A stretch of DNA of 64,000 nucleotides from Bimuria novae-zelandiae CBS 107.79 (GCA_010015655.1 ML976707.1:195091-259090), one strand, 5' to 3'. Positions 10,020 through 23,631 are shown, counted from the first letter of the stretch. Notes: a model not told the origin generated them from the sequence alone. Numbers and translations: made by a program.

Positions 10020-13000
10020 CGATATAATATTAGGTTAAATAATTATCTTAGAGGACCTACTACACGACTACGCTAAGCTATTAGTTTATTAAAAAATAGT
10101 TACTTAATATAAAAGTAGCCCTAATACTACTAAGCGAGGCTTAAAGGGAGTTAAAGGATAGATAGTTTAAATATAATATGCTATAGTAGCTTGGAGAGCT
10201 AAAAACCCTATTACCTTTATTAGATAAATAGTAGTAACGTCTACACTATATATAATATAATAACACTAAAACACCTATTTATAGCGTTAGCCCTAGAAAA
10301 GGAGATACTAGGTAACGTATATAACCTATCTAAATGCTTTATCTACTAAGAACACGAGATCTAGAGCTATAGCTTTATTACTAAAAAAAACTATAATTAA
10401 AATACTTCCCTAAAGCTCGCCTATATTTAGTAAAGCATAGATAAGAACCTCTTATAACCTCCTTAGCTACTTACCTTTACTAGTAATAACCTAATTACTA
10501 TAACGCTAAAGGCCATAATTAAGCATTTTAGGCAGGACCTAATAGAGATTACTATAGAACTAGTTAGCCAGCTACTTCTCTGTGACGTAGAGCGACAATA
10601 ACTATATATATACCGCCAGATTGCTACAGATACCTTGGCTAAAGGCGAAGAGCTATATAGAGCCCTTACGCAAGCGCAGTAAAAGATAGATAAGCTAGAA
10701 GCCTAGCTTACTAAACGCGCTATAGTAAAACCTACTACTACTACGCTAGTAGCTCGATCTCGCACTACTTACTTCTAAATCTTATTATTAATACTATAAA
10801 ATTAGAGTAACTATATTCCTACTAGTCCTCATAGCTTAAAGTCTAGCAAGCTTAATAACTTGCATATCTCCTATTAATTATCCTTTTAACCTATTACTTA
10901 TTTAAGTACTTAACTTATTAGTTAGTGCTTTATTAAGTTCCTAGACCTACTACTGCTTTTAGATAGCAAGACTACTACTTTATTTAATTACTAGAGAGCA
11001 CACATGGAGAACAAGCTATAATTAAATAGTAACTAGTTTATTAGGAATAACCTATAAGATACCTAGGAGCGTATTATAGTATATATAACTACGCGTATAG
11101 AGAATCCTGCTTAAAACTAGCTTAAAACGTTAATTAGCACTCTCTATAATAATAGTAAAGCTATTAATAGCAAATTTCTTATAAATACTCTAAGCCAAGC
11201 CTTTAGTAACCCTTATAAAGAGAAGAATGCCCGCTAGGCCTTTAGCTAGCTTTATCTATATACTACTACTAAGTTTATAAGCTTTTAAGCTAAGTTCTTT
11301 TACTTAGCTACTTAACGCAAGCTCCTAGCAAATTAATAAGTTAAAAAGTTTTATAAGAAGCTTATAAATTAACTTTATATAAATATAAGCCACGACGTCC
11401 GCTACCTAAAAAATAATTATAATAAATTTATAAGTATAACTCGTGACCTAGTACGTAAAACTACTATTATTAATAGTTAAGCTATTACATAGGCGGAGCG
11501 TAAAATAACTACTACTTTACTTACTAAATCTTATAAGTATATACTATTACTAGCGTTATAGCCTACTTACACTATAGTTATATAAGCTATAGCCTTTTAG
11601 CCTAGCCTTACTACCCTAATACTAGCTAGCTAGCCTACCTACTTTTACTACTATAAAATTAGCCACGTTATCCGCGATTGTCTAGATAAGCTAGTTAAGT
11701 ATAAGACTATTAAGCCATTAGCGGAGGTAGAGGAGGATACCTACTACGATATAACTAATAAGGGCGCCTCTAAGAGTAATTTAGAAAAAGCCTCTCTCTA
11801 GGGGAAGTCTCCTTTCTAGAGAAGCCTATTAGAGCTGCTAGCATATAAGACCTCCTATTTAGTAAAAGCGCCTTTATTAAGCCTTACTATATTTTAACTA
11901 ATAGGCTTATAATTAAGTTAAAGGCTCTTGTTAATATAGGCGTAGGTAGCTACGTTCTAGTTTATCTTAAATACTTTTACTTAATTAAGAAGGGACTTAA
12001 GGCACCTATCTAAAGTATAAAAGTAATTTCTTTAGCTAGGTATAATAGTTAACTAAATAGGTAGGTAAATAAGTACTTTTAGGCTAACTTAGTACTAAAT
12101 AGCTATTACCTTACTACCTACTTTATCCTTTATAATACTAATTACTATAACCTTATAGTCAGCCGCAAGCTTCTCGAGGACGCGAATATTTAAATTAACT
12201 ATAAATAGAAAATATTTAAGTAGCCTAATATAGCATAAATTAATTATAAAAAAGACAATATTATCCTAACGCAAGATAATGCTATAAGAATTAATTTTAA
12301 GTACTAGGTAGACGCTAATTAGCGTAATAAACTTATAAATATAGCTATTATATAGTATATTTATTACTTACTATAGTAATCTCCTTAGCGTCGCACCTAC
12401 CAGAAGAACCTAGCGAAGATAGAGGAGTAGCTCCGCTACCAAGCGCCGCTATTATAAGAGTAGTAGCTAACTTGCCCTAAACCTGTCTCTCGCGAGGACC
12501 TCGCAAAGGCAGGCTTTAAGATTAATACTATAAAAGCTACTATATTTATAATTAACGCGCGATAAAAAGAGATAATTATTAATTATATTAGTATTTATAA
12601 GATAGAAAAGCTAATCTAGGACTATAAGAAGGAGTTAGACTAGGCAGATCTACTAGATCTAGAGAAGGAACTTCGCTAGCTCCTTATAAAGAAGCTATTA
12701 CGCCTAGGCTACGCTAGCGCGACCCTCGCACATTTTTTAAAAAAGAACTTAGACTTTTTACCTCTATACCGCGACGACGTTAATTATAATATTAAGCTAA
12801 CTATAGATAATACGCTAATATTAAGCCTACTATATAGTATATTTCTAGAGTAGTTATAGCTTATTAAGGACTATCTAAATAACCACCTCTAATATAGCTT
12901 TATTACTTATAGCAACGCACTATATACCTTACTAGTGCTATTTACTAAGAAGCTAAAAGAGGGGTAGTAATTTTATATTAATTATTATAAGCTTAACGTA

Positions 13001-15520
13001 ATTATAAAAAAAGATATTTATTTTATTTTACTTATTTAAGAGACTCTTACGCGGCTCGTAATAGCTAAAGTATTTATAAAGCTAGATATTTAATAAGCCT
13101 TTTACTATATCTAACTTAATAAAGATACTAAGGAACTAACTACATTTTATATACGCTATAGCAACTATAAGTGCCGCGTCCTACTATTTAGCCTCTATAA
13201 CGGCCCTGCAACCTTCCAACGATATATTAACAAAATACTACATAGACTACTCGACAACTTCTACACGGCATACCTAGACAATATCCTTATCTACTTAGAA
13301 AATCCGCTATACTATAAAGAGCACGTTACCAAGGTGCTTAAGCAACTTTATAACGCTAGTTTATAAATAGATATTAAGAAAAGCAAGTTTATAGTAATAA
13401 AAATAAAGTTTCTTAGTCTTATTATTAGCACGTAAGGTATTTAGAAGGACTTAAAGAAGGTTATAGTAGTACAGGACTAGTTAGTACTTACCTTAGTTAA
13501 AAGCGTATAGTTATTTCTAAATTTTTATAACTTCTGTAAGACCTTCCTTAAGGACTACGGGCGTATTATTTAGCTATTTATAAAGCTACTTAAAAAAGGC
13601 GCTTAGCATGCCTTTAGTAAGCGTAAACTTATAGCCTTTTAGTAAGCTAAAAACTTTCTATTATTAAATAATATTCTTACCTACTACTTACCCTATTATA
13701 TAACGCGTATAAAAACTAATATTAGTAATAAAGTTATAGCTAGCGTATTTTTTTAACTATAAAATAATAGTCTCTAGCAACTAGTTACTTTTTACTCTAA
13801 AACTATAAGTAGCCCGCAGATAAATTATAATATTTATAATAAAGAAATACTTGCTATAATCTATAGCCTTAAGAAGTAAAGGTCTTAGCTTATTAACTTA
13901 TAGACTACTAAGCTATTTAATACTATTACTAACTATTAAGCGCTTAAGTACTTCTTAACTAAGTAAAAGCTTACTCTACGATAAATATACTAGGCTATAA
14001 TAGTGGTAGACTTTAACTTTAAGCTTACCTATTAACTAGGCACTACTAACGTAGTAGCTAACACGCTATTACGCAAGCAAGAGGAACTATAGACCTAAAA
14101 ATATAAGGATAAAGTAGCTTATATAAGAGCCTTCTTATAGGCTAAGTAGCTAGACACTAATATAGTATAAGATGCTATAACTTAGCTTACTAACCTTATT
14201 ACCTAAAGATTATAGTATTAAAAGCTTAAGATTATTATAATAAATACTTTTATAGCTTTTCTCTTTACAGAGGATCCGCATGTCCTTATTAATTAAGTAA
14301 TTAAGGCGAACTAAAACTACTATAGCCTATAAAAGCTACAAGAGAAAGCTTAAATAGACCTTTAAGTACTATAAAAACTAAATAATTAAGGCCTACTCTT
14401 ATATTAAGGCTAACTAGTTATTTTAGTAATTAACTTCTTACGCACCTACTTAATCTAAGCTATCTATACTACGTAGCTTACTACTTACCTAAAAAAAAGA
14501 AGATAGCCTAGCTACTTAAAAATTAGTACTACTAGTTAAATCTAGTAAAGGACGTAAATATCTACGTTACTACCTATAAAGTTTATTAATAAAGTCACGT
14601 ATCTTGCGATCGTACCCTAAGGCTACTTAAATTATTACTAATACTAAAGCAAGTATAGTAAAATATTTTAATAGACTTTAAGTTATTCCTACTTAATAAG
14701 AAAGGGTATAATAACGCCTTTATTATAGTTAACTACCTAAGTAAGCGCTGCTTCTTACTGCCCTGCTATAAGATAATCACGGTAGAACAGGCTATAGATA
14801 TATACTATCGCCATATTTAGCGCGTGTATGGCCTACCTAGGTCTATTATCTCTAATTAAGGCCCGCAGTTTATCTTAGCATTTATAAGTAAGCTATATTA
14901 GCTTATAGGCGTTAAGTAAAAGCTCTTAATAGCCTACTATCCTTAAACTAATAGTAATATAAAGATTATAAACTAGTACCTTAACTAGCGCCTTTATCTA
15001 TTTATTAACTACTACTAAAATAACTAGTCTAACCTACTACCCTGCATGGACTAGGCTTAGCCTATACTACCTTATAAGACTACAGACCTCTCGCCGTACG
15101 AGATCGAGTTTAGACATTAGCCTACTTACTACTAGGACTAGGAGGAGTAAATAAAGACCTTACCTATAGCCTATAAGTAGACGTCTTAAGAGAAAGCGTA
15201 GAACTACGTAAAAGTTTAATATAACGCTATAAAGCTAGCTATAAAAATAGCTTAAAAAGGGATTATTTAGGCTTAAAAGTAATAAGTACGTTAAGGAAAT
15301 AAGAAATAATATAAGCTAGATTTTAAAATAGGTAATTAGGTCTATATAAAGCTAAAAAGTTTTATAACTAGCTAGCTTAGTTAAAAACATAATTAGTAAA
15401 TATATAGACCCTATTTAATCGTTGCTATAAAAGGTTACTCCTATTAAGTTAAACTTTTATTATATATGCACATGCACGACGTCTTTTACGTAGACTACTT
15501 ACGTAAAGCTACTATAAACT
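10020..15520 (+). pseudogene. Gypsy-A gag-pol, RIP-inactivated
   Basis: A coiled-coil-like Gag region lies at about 10560-10780. A degenerate CCHC knuckle lies at about 11640-11690 (CYK..H...C). The RT is at about 12900-13400, with GPATFQRYINKILH and TAYLDNILIY, where the catalytic YLDD now reads YLDN. The RNase H, integrase zinc finger and catalytic core (about 14200-15150, ending SPYEIEF) follow. Stops are mostly TAG/TAA at Gln/Trp positions. The reading is cut at 15525 by Copia-2. Confidence 0.85.
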
Positions 15521-15529
15521 CTCTACTAG

Positions 15530-15771
15530 TGTTGGCTTCAAACCTGCGCAACAATGCTACGGCTTTCACCGCCATGTAGTTTGCCTACGGTTTATTGCGC
15601 AGTTTGCCTATAGTTTATTACGCTAGTCCTGATTAGGCTAGCAAGAGACAAACCACGCTCGATAAATACTTCTTATAATAGCCCACCACAATAGATCTGC
15701 AATTAAGAATTAAATCAATACTACATTGTTGCAACGAAGTCTTGATCCAATAGCCTATTACCGTATTAACA
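15530..15771 (+). repeat. Copia-2 5' LTR
   Basis: It begins TGTTGGCTTC and ends GTATTAACA. It matches 21106-21347 along its full length, differing mainly by transitions. Confidence 0.92.
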
Positions 15772-16029
15772 CTAATTAGTGGTTGCTACACCACAGATTG
15801 GCAAGATATACTGTGTACAGGGAATCTCAGCGCACGTTTCAGGCTAAGTATTCTGGCGATAGAAGCGGTTAGCGCATGCCTCCTCCCCTACCAAGGCCCA
15901 GGATACAGCATCGCTAGTGCGAAGTACAGGTACGACAAGCTCACTGCTATCCTGTATCAGGATCAGCGGCGCCTCGTATTTAAAGGATCTCTCCGCCTGG
16001 ATTATCCCTACCAAGGCTTAGTTTGGAAG

Positions 16030-19000
16030 GAGATTTGCGTCAACCCCGCCAACTCTTGTCAAATTACACTAATTACAGGCCTACATCCAAAACGCTATTA
16101 TAAAGTACACCTAAATAAAGGATCGCTCGTGGTACCTAGATAAGATAATCTATAAGGACTAGTACGCTAACTAAGATTTTAACATCGCCAACGCCACCGT
16201 TAATACAGACAAACTTAACACCATAGTTATTAACTAGATAATACAGGTAGAAGAAGATAACATATTTAACCTATTTTTACTACTTAAGTTTAAGGAGTAT
16301 TTTAAGAATTTTACTTATAATCTCTTTAATAGCATTAATAAGCGCATCTAAAAAGCACTTAAAGAGCTCCTTCGCTAGTAAGGCATCTATATTAAGCAAG
16401 GTAATAGTAATAATCTCCCTAACTAATTTATAGAACTCCTCACATTAACCGCTGTTCTAAAATAGCCCGCCAAGTATCTTAAGCTTATAAGGCTCTACGA
16501 AGGCTTCAAGTGCCACTAAATCGTAGATAATAAAGAATAACAGCGACAGCAGCGAGCTCCGCTAGGTAGAGGATTATTATTATTATTATAACCTAGATTT
16601 ACGCCTGTGCAGAATAACTCTTATTTACTTACTAACCTTACTAAGTTATACACGCTGGAGCAAAAGTATTTAGGTGATAAATACGACATCCTTAAGATAA
16701 AGATTAAGGTGTTTAACGACCTCTGCACCAAGGTTAGGATTAATAAGGATAAGTAGTATAAAATAGCACTCTCTATTATACTTACTAGCTAAGCGCTTTA
16801 GTATTACTACGATCACATTACTCCCCAGGCGCTTACGCTTACTTATAATATAATGCTTAACAAGCTACGCACGTACTTTAACACCACACAAGCTTACTAA
16901 ATATACCTCTAGGAGTGGCATAGCACTACGCTTAAGAGCGTTATAACTACTAACCCTAAGAAAGACCCTATAAAGTGTCTTAAAATAGTTATTAGTAAGA
17001 TAAACATGCTCTATTAGGCACTATTATAAGACTAGGGTAAGAGCTATAATTAGCATTTACTTGCGTAATAGCTCCTTAGCGCATGTCGTAGTATTAAAGT
17101 AACTACTATAGCTTGCTTAAAGCTAGCAACTATATTTAAAGGTATCGCTATAGATCTCTGCAACGCAGTTAGCATGTGGTTAAGCTATTATCCTAATAGC
17201 CAGTTTCTATTACGAGATGCAGATAAGCAGTATTACACTAATTACTACTATATTTATAATAATTAACAAGCTACAGGATTATCAGATAATAACTACTATA
17301 GCTACTACTATTAAGGTTAAGGCGGATCGCGCGGCAATTAATTTAATAATAATAACTATTAGTTAAACTACTTAGGCAATCGCTGTAATAAGATATACTT
17401 TATCTATAAGTAGCCTAAGTGCTAATTAACTCGACACTTAAAGAAGGAGCGCATGGAGCATCGCTAACGCTATAATTAATACGCTTAAGATAATCCTAAT
17501 ACCCCGAGCTATAAAGTGTTTCTCGCCGGCCATGAAGGTATAGAGCTTAAAGACAGCAACGGCAGCGACAATAATGCCAGTAATAATAATATTAAAGTAT
17601 ATTTTACTAACTAAGTCTACTTAACTGTATCCTGTAATAAGGTTAACAATAACGCTATTATCTTTAGCCTTAATAACGCTGCCGCACTTTATGCAATCAC
17701 AGGTAATAATCCTTATATCTCTAGCAAAGTAAATAAAGATACTTAACTCTTCTTATTTAATTCACGCTACGGCGTAAATATCTTTTAAGGTATCATGCCT
17801 AATACTAGTGTAGTTAGTGTCTTAACTACTAGCAAGACATAAGTAAAGGCGCTATAGCTTATCTAACTATTTATAGTTATTAATAAGTCTACTGCAAGAC
17901 GTTGTTAAATCTAATTTAGAAATAATCTAGAGTGTTTCTCCCTTAGCAACGTTAATGTCAGCACGCTATTTAGTATAATTACCTTTATAGTAATACTAAC
18001 TAACACACTATTTCTACTCTGCTTAAATAATATGGATTATTATAGTATCTTCTTTAACAACATCGATAATATGCTCGTTTAAGGTGGCAAAGAATTCCTA
18101 ATTGTCCGTAAATAGGGACATCTATAGCTCCTGCTTAATAAATAAGAGACTGTTATTTACTACTTAACTAAGACTAAGCTGCGCCAGCTTTACCGACGCT
18201 TTAGCTATCCTGCTACTGGACAACTACACAAGATCCTTAGCAAAGCAGGCCATGAAGATATTAATAAGGACATTATTATTCGTATTAATAAGTACTGTTA
18301 CTAGTGTTAAATCTATAGCAAAGCACCTGGCCGTTTCCGCTTTACTATTCGCGATAACATGGACTTTAACTTATGCGTTATTATTAATGTAATATACATT
18401 AATTAGAAACTAGTGCTCTACGCAGTTAATAAAGCCACAGCTTTTTAAGCTACTTAATTTATGCTAAATATCTAGGCAAACACTACTTAGGATCTCCTTC
18501 GCGCTATGTAGATTAACATGTACGTTAGTTCTCCCGACGTTATTAAGATAGATACTGGCAAGAACTTTATTGCTAACGAGTTTATTAATATCGCTATGTT
18601 ACTTATAATTGAGGTTAAGGAAGTCCTAGTAGAGGTATATTATTTAATTAGCAAGGTTAAGCGCTATCATGCTCTTATCCGCCGTGCTTATGGGGTAATC
18701 TTTGCAAACGTTGGACGCACAACCGCTCCTAAATATATCTTATAGATAGCTGTTAAGGCTATTAATAACACCGCAGGTCCTAACGGACTTATTCTAACTC
18801 TTCTTGTCTTTAGAGCATATCCTCGCCTGTTAAAGAAATCACTACTATCGCTGTCTATTATTACCCGCGACGCTGCAGTGCGCAAAGCAATAGCTAAAGT
18901 GCGTAAGATTAAGGTAAAGCGCTAAGTTAATAAGGCTCTTATAACTTGTAATAGTCCTAACATAACTAATATCTTACTATTACTTATCTTAAGCAGTGTT

Positions 19001-20945
19001 AAGGTCTGGCGAGAGAACTATAGATAGTCTAGCCCGTATTAGATAATCGCCCTCCACGTTAATAAGTAATCTGTGGTTGTTAAAATTAATAATAAATAAG
19101 TTACCTTCCGTATCACTGCAGTGCGCCCGTATCATGCAGACAATATAACTATTATTACCCCTCCCGTAGAGGACGAGGACAATAGTAGCTCTAATAATAA
19201 TTTTACTCCTATTATAGAGGAACCCGCGCCTAAGCGTAAGCGCGGTAGGCTAAAAGGCTTAAAAAATAAGTTAAAACCTAATAAAGTTATAACTACTATA
19301 GTTAACCTTAATTAACGTGAGCGTAATAATCTTGTCCTGGCTAAGAAGCTACGAGTAGTCGGCAAGATTACAATACTAAGATAACTATTTAAAGTATCTA
19401 TAAAGGCAGAGATTAACGCCCTTATAATATAAGATATCTTTCGCTTTAAGAAGTATAGTCCTTACCGTTATAACAAGGTCCGCATCATTAAGTCACGTAT
19501 TATTAATAAAATTAAGGGCAAGACTACTAATCGCCCGTACGAAAAGTCCTGTCTTATTATCTAAGGATACGCTAATAATAATAAGAAGCTTGTCCTAATA
19601 TAGTCTCTTACTATCCAGCGTGCAAGCCAGCGTGTGATTATTGCTCTAGCACTATCACTGTTAAAGCTGGGCATGTACCTCTGGCTCCGTGACATCACTC
19701 AGGCCTATACGCAATTAGATGATCCACTCCAGCGTACTATTATAGCTAACATACTAGCCCAGCTCAAGGAAAGTTATCTAACAAACACAGTTATAGTTAT
19801 TATTAAGCTACTATACGGCATTGCTAAAGCAGGTGCCTATTAGTGATTAACGTATAATAAACACCATACCAAGACTCTCTACATAGTAATATCTACTTAT
19901 AATCTATACCTATTTATTAGTAAGGCTAATAGTAAGTGCTTTGGCATTATTAGCATATAAACTAACAACACGCTTAGTCTATCTAATAAAGCTTTTATAG
20001 ACCTTAAGGACCAAGAGCTGCGTTTTAAGGCCAAGCCTAAGTAGTTTCTCTTACTAAACGCGTAAATTAACTTTAACGGCTGCATTATTAAGCTTAATAA
20101 TAATAATCGCGCTATTACTCTGCGCCAGAAAAAGCAAGGTAAGAAGCTAGAAATAGCTAATAATAAGTAATTATATATTTAACAGCGCGCTCGAGGTGCT
20201 TACATTATAATAATTTATTAACTTAAGGCGAGCTTCGACCTCGCCGCCGTAGCCTAAGCAAGTAAGCCTATAAAAGAAGAAATTACTAGATTAAATAAGC
20301 GCATTATCTAGTAGAAGGAGAATATTACTCGCGGCCTTAACTTTATCCTACTAAACATAAGTAACTTAAAGCTATACGCCTTTATTAACGCATTATTTAC
20401 TAATAATAAAGACATGTTATTATAAATAGGCTTCGTGATCACGCTTAGCAATAAGACTAAAGATAGTAATTATAACTTTAAGTTTACTAGTAATATTATC
20501 TACTAGTTATTTATTAAGTGTAAGCGCGTTACTTGCAGCGTCCTTGTATCTAAGATCTACGCGATAGCCTATAGAGTTAACATTATAATTATAATTAGTG
20601 GTATAATTAACATAATTATATAGTAACTTAACCTCTTTAATGTCTTTATCGTTGTGTGCACTAACTCACGCTCCTTATATAATTACCTTATTAAGCTTAG
20701 CACTACTAAGGAGAAGCGCCTTATAATTAATATTATAGCTCTGCGTAAGGCCTATAAGCGTAATAATCTTATGGACATCCGCTAGATCGATAGACGTGAT
20801 AATCTAGCAGACTTAATAACTAAGGCTGGCTCTAACTTAGCTATAAAGCATCTTATTAATTATAACTAGCTTGAGCTTTGCGTGTAAGGCTGGGTTAATT
20901 ATGCTAAAGTTAACACCCTAGAGTACAATTACAATAGTAAGAAGT
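16030..20945 (+). pseudogene. Copia-2 gag-pol, RIP-inactivated
   Basis: A Gag region lies from about 16100. A piece of integrase core is at 18518-18745 (IKIDTGKNFIANEF, VKRYHALIRRAYG). RT motifs are at 19634-19843 (WLRDITQAYTQLD, LLYGIAKAGAY). The RNase H end is at about 20730-20830 (LRKAYKRNNL, RRDNLADLITKA). These are the signature blocks of fungal copia polyproteins in the expected order. Stops at Gln/Trp positions break every domain. Confidence 0.85.
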
Positions 20946-21105
20946 AGTAAGTTTATAAAAGGAGCAGCGAGATAGGCACTAAGAGGACGCGCACTGGCGC
21001 TAGTCTAGTTAGAAAACTAGTAACTATTACGGATTGTGTTTTATTGCAGATTTAAGCGTTCTGGGCTGAACTAGCCACATGTAGCATAAAAGAAAAGATA
21101 GCTAG

Positions 21106-21347
21106 TGTTGGCTTCAAACCTGCGCAACACTACTATAGCTTTTACTACTATATAGTTTGCCTATAGTTTGTTGCGTAGTTTGCCTGTGGTTTGTTGCGCT
21201 AGTCCTAATTAGGCTAGCAAGGGACAAACCACGCTTAATAAATACTTCTCACAACAGCCCACCACAATAGATCTGCAATTAAGAATCAAATCAATACCAC
21301 ATCGTTGCAACGAAGTCTTGATCCAACAGCCTATTGCCGTATCAATA
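21106..21347 (+). repeat. Copia-2 3' LTR
   Basis: It begins TGTTGGCTTCAAACC and ends CGTATCAATA, followed by the ACTAG duplication and then Gypsy-A sequence. Confidence 0.92.
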
Positions 21348-21389
21348 ACTAGACTAAACTAAACCTAAAGAAAAACTAATTAAGGTTAA

Positions 21390-21720
21390 TAGCAACCCTA
21401 AGTAGCTAGTAAAAAAGATTTTTAATAGCCGTATCTATCGCGGACGCCTATAGTATAAGGCCTCCTAGACGGCCTATGATCCTGACCCTACCTAGTACAA
21501 CGCCCGAGGCTTTAAGGGAGCACCCTATAAGGTCAGAGACTACTACCAAGCTTACCCAGAGAAACCTAGACCGCCGTTGCGACTAGACGCCTGGCTATAA
21601 GCGTACGAGACTGGCGAGCACTTGGAGGCAACAGTGGAGGACGATCAGGCCATAGACAAGATAACGCAGAACAAGGCACGAAGGAGGAAGTAGGGTAACA
21701 GACTCAGGGGACTGAGCCCA
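21390..21720 (+). pseudogene. Gypsy-A integrase C-terminus / chromodomain
   Basis: The downstream part of the Gypsy-A polyprotein resumes after Copia-2. The frame near 21417 reads KIFNSRIYRGRL, then TAYDPDPT, then APYKVRDYYQAYPEKPRPP, with TAG for Trp/Gln. This is the usual chromodomain tail of fungal chromoviruses, which targets insertion to heterochromatin. A purine-rich tract (CTTGGAGGGGGTGA) just before the 3' LTR is the expected polypurine primer site. Confidence 0.8.
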
Positions 21721-21735
21721 CCTTGGAGGGGGTGA

Positions 21736-21982
21736 TGTGACGGCCTGGCAGGCCAGCAGGTCACATGAGCTCGCGTACGAGGCGCAACTACCTCACGTCC
21801 AAGCGCAGCTGCTCGCGCACCCAGGGCAGCTGCCTCAGATAGATAGTTGTTCCGCTCCGATGACCGCGCACAAAAGCGCGCGAGCCCTGTGTACCTACAG
21901 CCACCTCATCTTAGTGTAGCTGAAATAGAGCCAACCTACCTCATCTACTCTTTCGATGCAGGAGCCCGCGCTCGCCCTCACA
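21736..21982 (+). repeat. Gypsy-A 3' LTR
   Basis: It begins TGTGACGGCCTGGCAGGCC and ends CTCGCCCTCACA, followed by TAGAG. It is better preserved than the 5' LTR. Confidence 0.93.
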
Positions 21983-21998
21983 TAGAGGAGAGGGATAC

Positions 21999-22655
21999 TA
22001 TTAGGATTTATAATAGGCACTATAGGATTAGGCTCTAGGGCGCCTATAGATCTTATGTTAACTAATAGTAGTATCGTATAAGATATGTTATATAACGGCC
22101 AGCAAGATAGAGCCTCGCGGCTAATAAATTAGCGCTATATACAAAGACTTAAAGCTAGAGGAGAAAGGAAACAAGAGGGCTAGGTGTATAAGTAGAGTCC
22201 CTAACCTGCACGGCGCCTACTATCCTAGTGTCGTAGCTTCCCCTCTAGGGCAATAACTGCTATCTCCGTGTGATAGTTGCCCTCTATCACCATTGTGACA
22301 ATTTACAGACTATGGCAGGACCTACCATCGTCACAAGTTACGTGACTGCTCGACACGCTTAACTAAAGTAAAGCAAGTAGGTATATGGAACTACTATACG
22401 CGCTTACCGTGCTCGCCTCGAGCACTTTAAGCTGGCTATGTATATAGAAACTTAAAGATAGACTTTCATTTTTATATTTAAACTGTTTATTACTCTATTA
22501 TTTAGATTTAACTTTGACTTTTATTAATTTAATGATAACTTACCTTACTTTTAATACTAACGCCCTATTAATACCCCTCCCCTACCTTACTCGTACTCTT
22601 GCCCGAGAACTAACCATTAACTCTCTAAGGCTAACTACCTTATTAGGTTCTAACA
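21999..22655 (+). repeat. Solo LTR, family T, interrupted by another solo LTR
   Basis: It starts TATTAGGATT (from TGTTAGGATC) and ends GGTTCTAACA. The 3' half contains the family landmark GTACTCTTGCCCGAGAACTA. Removing the insertion at 22091-22335 with its duplication leaves about 407 bp, in line with other copies. The flanks (GATAC and GAAAT) do not form a clean duplication, so the right border is uncertain by some bases. Confidence 0.75.
22091..22335. repeat. Solo LTR, family S (...AACGGCCAGCA...ATCGTCACA)
   Basis: The 245-bp repeat matches 43168-43414 along its length (AACGGCCAGCA, GCGCTATATACAAAGACT, ...CATCGTCACA). The flanks TGTTA and AGTTA agree at four of five bases. It sits inside a family T LTR. 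No internal region is present. Confidence 0.75.
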
Positions 22656-22765
22656 GAAATACTATGTACGTGTATACTAGTAGTAATAAGTCTGCCCCTA
22701 TTACTCTCTCCCATAAACGCATTAACCTGATCCTTAACATATTACGTAATGTAATAATTGATGAC

Positions 22766-23332
22766 ATGCCGCTACGTTGCCTCCATCCCGAGGTCTGAAT
22801 GCGCCACGCCAGCGCATTATTGCGGAAACCGGAGAAGCCATCTTCTTGCCAAATGGCGGTATATCTCAGACAAGTTTGGATCTGGTCGGCATTTCATCAG
22901 CCGCAGAATGCGAAGAGGTACTGGCGGCTGTCGGTTTGCGGAATTTCGTTGTAGAACGGGGCTGCGTGAATGCGGGCGTGAGTGCGCGGACTCTGAGTGT
23001 GCCACAGCGGCAACATTGAATTGATGATAATGGGACGCACACTGCTTAAATCGCGTGTCCGAGCATGGGCGAAGGCCCACGTCAGGATAGAGATGCTGGA
23101 CGAAGTGAGCTCCATCGTATGGTTAGAGACGGAAAGTGGCATGCAAGAGATTATTAGGAACAAATTCGAGGGCTTCGCCGTCATTGCTGTGAGACCTCAG
23201 CTGGACATGATCAAGAATTTCGGGAGTGATTGTCATGAAGGCTAAATTGAGGGCATCGAGAATGCCATCAAGTTGACTGACACGGTGCAAAGTGGGTTTA
23301 ATAATTTGATCACAGCTGCGAAGAGGGAGTAG
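22766..23332 (+). pseudogene. ABC-C (MRP/Ycf1-type) transporter, second nucleotide-binding domain, truncated and frameshifted
   Basis: The sequence reads TLPPSRGLN, RQRIIAETGEAIFLPNGG, TSLDLVGISSAAECEEVL and AAVGLRNFVVERG up to a decayed signature (ARTLSVPQRQH, where ABC-C proteins have a DTLSHGQRQ-like motif). A frame change near 23010 follows. The reading then resumes with GRTLLKSRVRAWAKAH, a Walker B region MLDEVSSIVWLETES, and MQEIIRNKFEGFAVIAV where the H-loop is lost (VRPQLDM for VSHRLDM). After another shift it ends NAIKLTDTVQSGF...AAKRE and TAG. Only the last third of a transporter of about 1,400 residues is left. The 5' end is cut at the boundary with the transposon block. It would have exported conjugated metabolites or drugs. 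Confidence 0.8.
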
Positions 23333-23631
23333 TCAGACTTGACTGGGATGTCCTTTGACGGTGGAGAGGTTGCGCACTAGGACGCACCATAAAAAATGCT
23401 AATCAAATCAACTAAACTGCCCACGAACTCCTGAGACAAGCAGGTCCATAGACAGCCTTCGCTCATGCCATAACAGCTGGTTGAGACTGGTGCCGCCTGC
23501 CTACGTGGCCATCCCAGGATTGGTATTAGGTTATGAGGTATGCGTGTCTTCGAATTGGAGGTCGCCAGTTCCAACAACCATGTAGAGAATAAAATCCTAT
23601 TAAATCCCAACCAAAATCCTTTCCGAATGTT

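Larger units (their letters stand above)
15530..21347 (+). mobile_element. Copia-2, full-length Ty1/copia retrotransposon nested in Gypsy-A
   Basis: The 242-bp LTRs at 15530-15771 and 21106-21347 begin TGTTGGCTTCAAACC. The flanking duplication is ACTAG (15525-15529 and 21348-21352). It lies in the same orientation as its host, between integrase and chromodomain. All domains are copia-type and RIP-damaged, so RIP continued after this second insertion. Confidence 0.93.
9738..21982 (+). mobile_element. Gypsy-A, full-length chromodomain Ty3/gypsy retrotransposon, with Copia-2 nested inside
   Basis: Two 247-bp LTRs (9738-9984 and 21736-21982) are flanked by TAGAG on both sides (9733-9737 and 21983-21987). 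Subtracting the nested Copia-2 (15530-21347 plus one 5-bp duplication) leaves about 6.4 kb, normal for a chromovirus. The order is Gag, zinc knuckle, protease, RT, RNase H, integrase, then chromodomain on the far side of Copia-2. All coding parts carry RIP-type stops. Confidence 0.93.
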
